Shown here: piece after piece, positions 60,477-64,000 of the stretch
How positions within the stretch are numbered: the first letter of the stretch is position 1
Layout: each line of letters begins with the position of its first letter
DNA from: Xestospongia bergquistia
Lineage: Eukaryota; Porifera; Demospongiae; Haplosclerida; Petrosiidae
Reading direction: 5' to 3'
DNA: 64,000 nt
Assembly (NCBI GenBank): GCA_963965975.1
Contig: OZ014413.1
Coordinates: forward strand, 3,606,001 to 3,670,000
Notes under the pieces: generated by a model
What the model saw: the letters and a program-made list of their open reading frames with translations, nothing else
Told to the model about the DNA's origin: nothing
The model's database searches: none
Program-made: the position numbers and the translations under genes

Positions 60477-61200
60477 ATGGCACAGACTACAGTGGGCAAG
60501 CTCGAAGTATTTGACCTGAAGCGGCATAACTTCCTGAAGTATGTACAACGTGTGCAGCACTACTTCAAAGCAAACAATATAACAGAAGATCGTAAGAAAG
60601 CTGTTTTTCTCTCTGTGCTGGGCTATGAAACGTATGAGATACTCGCGAACATATTCACTAATCCTGAGAAGGAAGACTTCGACACACTGGTCGACAGATT
60701 GACTAACCACTTTTACCCTAAATCATCAATTGTTGCTGAAAGATACAAGTTTGGATGCTGTCATCAGGGAGACTCAGAAAGCCTAACTGACTTCATTGCC
60801 GACCTCCGGAGACTTTCAACCTGTTGCAATTTCAAGGCCGATGCTCTCGATGAGAACCTTCGTGACAGGTTCATCTGCAGCCTTACTCAAGAGTACATAT
60901 GGAGCAGGTTGCTCACGGAAACAGACGACCTCTCGTTTGATCGAGCGGTAGAGATTGCTATCAGTTTAGAAGGAGCAAAGTTGAATGCTCAATTGATGAA
61001 GTCACTAATTGCATCACATGGGACCCACGAGGTTCATCGTGTCAGTGATCGTTCAAATAAGCCTCAAAATCATTCTGTTGTTTCTTGTTACAGGTGTGGG
61101 GGCCTCACTTAGCAAACAAGTGTCAGTTTATCAAAGAGAACTGTCACTCTTGTGGTAAAATTGGTCATATCTCCAAGGTTTGTCGCAGCAAGCCCTCTGC
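60477..61200 (+). pseudogene. Gag polyprotein, frameshifted before zinc knuckles
   Basis: Starts at ATG 60477; the frame runs to 61112 with capsid-like helical text (e.g. YETYEILANIF, LTDFIADLRRLSTCCNF). It then reaches the first zinc knuckle CYRCGG, where one missing base near 61105 moves the rest (second knuckle CHSCGKIGHISKVC, a clean CCHC) to the next frame. It packages element RNA. Confidence 0.8.
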
Positions 61201-61334
61201 GCTACACACACACCCCTCTCAAGCTCGTTCAAAGGGCAGGTCCCCCAAACTAGTAAATGTTATTAAAGAGACAAGTACATCTTTTTTAGATGACTTAATC
61301 AGGGGTTTAGAGTTTATTCTATACTGTCTAGAGT

Positions 61335-61567
61335 TGCACCACTTAGAGTTACAGTTACAGTCTATGGTCGCAAGCTCAACATGGAGCTGGATACGGGTTC
61401 AGCAGTGTCTATCATTAGTGAGGACACCTTCAAGTCACTTTTTCAGGAGGAAGTTAAGCTCAACCCACTACTATTTCTCTACGTTCATATTCAGGACTTC
61501 TCTTGACCATATTAGGAATAGCTGACCTCAAGATAACCTATAAGTCTCAACAGTTTATATTGCCTAT
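61335..61567 (+). pseudogene. retroviral-type aspartic protease, interrupted
   Basis: The active-site motif MELDTGSA is at 61381-61404. A one-base change near 61465 shifts the frame, and a ~430-bp element is inserted at 61568. The continuation after the insert starts near 61996. Confidence 0.7.
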
Positions 61568-61995
61568 CACGGTTTCATTTAGAAAAATGGACAAGGGGGG
61601 GGGGGAAATAATACATTGAGAAAATTTAGGGGGGTGAAGGGAGTGTGCGTCACAGAAAATTTCTGAATTTTAGACCCTCTGAGATCGCTTCTGGCACATT
61701 TTCAGACAATTTGTGGTTTGGAAATGACATGATAAGATGACCATATTTCTGTCCTGACAAGACACTATACTGGTGCTGATAAGGCATTTAGGAGTAATTT
61801 AACACCCACAGACTGTTGGTATTTAGGTTAAATACTCTACATACTCCTTGTGTTTAGCCTATGGTTATCTTATGCTGTATATTCCTTGTGTTGAGTTTCA
61901 GTTCAGTATTCATTACATCCAATTACCCTTTGAAAAAAATGGCTAACCTAATTTCCAAGGGGGGCAAATGCCCCCCCCCCCCTAAATGAAACCTG
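61568..61995. mobile_element. 428-bp element nested in the Gypsy protease region
   Basis: Short inverted ends (CACGGTTTCATTTAG at the left; CTAAATGAAACCTG at the right) with homopolymer G and C runs just inside. It is flanked by the direct repeat CCTAT (61563-61567 and 61996-62000), a target duplication; a 6-bp GCCTAT reading is also possible. No coding frame inside. Confidence 0.75.
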
Positions 61996-62039
61996 CCTAT
62001 TGTTGTGGTCAAAGGTCAGGGACCAACCTTGTTAGGTAG

Positions 62040-62992
62040 AAATTGGCTTTAGTCCATTCAATTAGATTGGCAGTCTATTAAAGCTGTTTATTACAACTCT
62101 TCAGTTGAGGAACTTATTAAGAAACGTCCTCGTTTATTCCGTTCTGAATTGGGCACTGTTCAAGGAATGAAAGCCAAGATTTTTGTAACACCCGAGGCTC
62201 AGTGTCACTTCTTCAAACCGCGTCCCTTGCCATACACTCTTAAGAGTCGGGTTGAGGCCGAACTTGACCGACTTGTACAAGCTAAAGTTATTACGCCTAC
62301 GCAGGTCTCAGATTGGGTAGCACCCATCGTCCCTGTCATCAAGGCTGATGGAAACATCCGTGTTTGTGGAGACTACAAAGTAACTGTTAATGCTGTTTCA
62401 AACCAGAGGTTTACCCACTACCCAGAGTGGATGATCTTTTCACTGCCTTATCAGGAGGTACACTATTCTACACTATTTGTCACACGCTTACCAGCAAGTT
62501 GAATTAGATGAGGAGTCAAAAAAATACACTACTATTAATACTACTAAAGGGCTCTTCCAATACCAATGGTTGCCATTTGGCATATCTTCTGCCCCGTCCA
62601 TTTTTCGAAGGACAATGGAAAGTTTAATGCAAGGCCTATCAGGAGTTGTTGTTTACATCGATGATATTCTTGTCACTGAGAAGACTCCTGAAGAGCATCT
62701 ACATAACTTAGACCAAGTATTGCACCGGCTAGAACAGGCAGGTGCTACACTAAAAGAATCAAAATGTACCATTGCTGCACCATCAGTTGAATACCTAGGC
62801 CATATCATAGATAAGGATGGACTCCACCCATCTGTAGAGAAACTCCAAGCAATACAATTAGCACTGGAACCACGGAACATAACTGAACTCAAATCTTTTC
62901 TAGGTTTACTCAATTATTATGCTAAATTTTTACCTAACCTTTCTGTTATTCCTTTTCCTCTCTATAGGTTGCTCCGAAAACATGTGAAGTAG
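62040..62992 (+). pseudogene. reverse transcriptase, damaged
   Basis: Frames 62149-62502 and 62477-62992. The first carries the early fingers/palm text (AELDRLVQAKVI, VCGDYK). Near 62410-62490 two frame changes and a short loss remove the motif that holds the first catalytic Asp. The second frame keeps the palm ([12 protein letters not shown]) and the catalytic YIDD, then the thumb and connection. TAG at 62990-62992. Confidence 0.85.
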
Positions 62993-63038
62993 GAATGGAC
63001 GGAGGAACAGTCACTAGCGTTTAAACAAGCTAAGAACT

Positions 63039-63233
63039 TTGCTAGTTCATTATGATAGTCAGAAGGAGTTATTACTATCTTGTGATGCCTCTGCTTACGG
63101 ACTAGGTGCTGTTCTAGCACACCGTATGGAGGATGGGTCAGAGAAGCCTATCGCCTTCATTTCACGTACTTTGACACTCACAGAAAAAAAATTACTCGCA
63201 ACTGGAGAAAGAAGGTCTGGCAAGATTACATAA
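63039..63233 (+). pseudogene. RNase H fragment
   Basis: Carries [18 protein letters not shown] and [10 protein letters not shown], the first part of the Gypsy RNase H with its first Asp. It then shifts frame, and the sequence jumps near 63225 to text just before the integrase core, so the RNase H C-terminus is missing. Confidence 0.75.
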
Positions 63234-63249
63234 AGACCATGCAGGACCC

Positions 63250-64000
63250 TTTCAGGGTAAACTTTTTTTAGTAGTTGTAGACACACATTCCAAATGGATC
63301 GACGTTCATATAGTCAAGTCTACATCTTCCGATTCAACAATTGAAGTCTTATGTTACCTTTTTGCCACACATGGCCTCCCAGACATAGTATCAGACAGTG
63401 GACCTGGTTTTAGAAGTTCAGTATTTCAGAAGTTTATGTCCCAAAATGGGATAAAACAGTCTTTTACCACGCCCTATCACCCAGCTTCAAATGGGTTGGC
63501 TGAACGTGCTGTACAAACTTTTAAGCATGTGGTCTTAAAAATGGAAGGACCCATGGAACTTAGGTTAGCTCGATTTTTGTTGAAATACTGTGTAACACCT
63601 CAGACTACTACGGGAGTTTCACCTTCTGAACTATTAATGAGGAGACGACTCCGTACTTCATTAGATTTACTACACCCAGACACTTCATGCAATGTGTCAG
63701 AGAAACAAGACAAGTTAATTAGGAATAAAGCTCCTCATAAGTTTGAAGTTGGTGATAAACGTTTTGCAAAAAACTTCCATGTAAAGGAATGGATACCTGT
63801 TAAGGTTACAAAAGTCACTGGTCCGCTTTCATATGAGGTACAAACAAACACTGGCATTGTTTTAAGACGTCATGTTGACCACCTTAGACGTAATTATTCT
63901 GACCACGTTCCACAGGAACCAGTTGAAGATTTGTTCAGATGGGTTAACTCCAAATCCAGATCCTCCTGCAGTTCAAGTCGATATATCACCACCTGCACAA
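63250..64000 (+). CDS. integrase core, partial
   Basis: An open frame runs from about 63250 to the window end. Catalytic triad residues are visible: VVVDTHSKW, DIVSDSGPGF and NGLAERAV (D, D, E). After the core comes a C-terminal DNA-binding-like region (KFEVGDKRFAKNF...VKVTKVTGPLSYEV). The N-terminal HHCC zinc-binding region is absent because of the upstream deletion. Confidence 0.8.

Larger units (their letters stand above)
60300..64000 (+). mobile_element. Ty3/Gypsy-type LTR retrotransposon, broken, 3' end outside window
   Basis: Order on the + strand: putative 5' LTR end, primer-binding site (60443-60453), Gag, protease, reverse transcriptase, RNase H, integrase. GC content is visibly higher than the host DNA around it, and codon use differs. 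Multiple frameshifts, a nested insertion and a deletion between RNase H and integrase show that it cannot move by itself. The 3' LTR lies beyond 64000, so the LTR length and age cannot be judged here. Confidence 0.85.

Noticed and set aside
1..64000. tRNA, rRNA and riboswitch genes
   Set aside because: No cloverleaf, rRNA or bacterial riboswitch sequence was recognised by eye; a covariance-model scan would be needed to exclude tRNAs.

Overview
The window is animal nuclear DNA. It is very AT-rich, genes are split by many short introns (several of 45-60 bp) with GT..AG borders, and the coding modules are metazoan: Ig, Death, CARD-like, ZU5, Roc-COR and SRCR. The expanded intracellular death-fold genes, the many-SRCR receptor and the compact introns fit a demosponge such as Amphimedon; that assignment is an inference from content, not a match I could run. 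No prokaryotic operons, tRNA, rRNA or CRISPR arrays were seen.

Layout. 1.3-5.7 kb (-): a decayed Kelch/coiled-coil gene. 6-11.7 kb: mostly non-coding, with a possible + strand membrane-tail exon (7.46 kb), a Penelope-like GIY-YIG remnant (9.04-9.77 kb) and a long GA microsatellite. 11.7-46.4 kb (-): a cluster of death-fold signalling genes. It holds (i) a relic of the post-ZU5 region at 11.8-12.3 kb; (ii) locus A at 13.8-22.3 kb, ordered Death, CARD-like, Roc-COR, Cys-rich, Death, ZU5, post-ZU5, CARD, with the Roc-COR exon broken; (iii) locus A3 at 25.3-26.6 kb, a broken COR-Cys-Death copy; (iv) an Ig gene at 27.2-35.0 kb, ordered CARD-like, four Ig, half SH3, Death, coiled coil, ZU5, post-ZU5, CARD; (v) a poorly preserved gene at 36.6-39.1 kb; (vi) gene B at 40.9-46.0 kb, ordered CARD, coiled coil, CARD, Roc-COR, CARD-like, with an intact Roc P-loop. 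Three diverged copies of a ~330-bp non-coding block carrying a TGCGCATGCTCAG-like motif lie near cluster genes; one sits immediately upstream of gene B's start.

48.6-58.8 kb (-): a complete-looking single-pass membrane receptor with a signal-sequence exon, five tandem units of two SRCR domains each and a C-terminal membrane helix. A three-copy ~675-bp tandem repeat fills intron 1, the tenth SRCR domain carries a frameshift, and a dead sixth unit lies upstream. 60.3-64.0 kb (+): a broken Ty3/Gypsy-type LTR retrotransposon with another small element nested in its protease region and a deletion joining RNase H to integrase. Other mobile DNA: a hAT relic (37.0-37.8 kb), a 445-bp inverted-repeat element (30.46-30.90 kb) and a foldback element (46.36-46.72 kb).

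How it may work together: the cluster encodes modules that in other animals make self-assembling death/inflammation complexes (CARD, Death), couple them to a GTPase switch (Roc-COR), and regulate them by ZU5. Nearly all module exons begin and end in phase 1, so modules could be reshuffled without breaking frame, and the several orders seen here suggest this happened. With the neighbouring SRCR receptor, an innate-recognition or allorecognition role is plausible but is inference.
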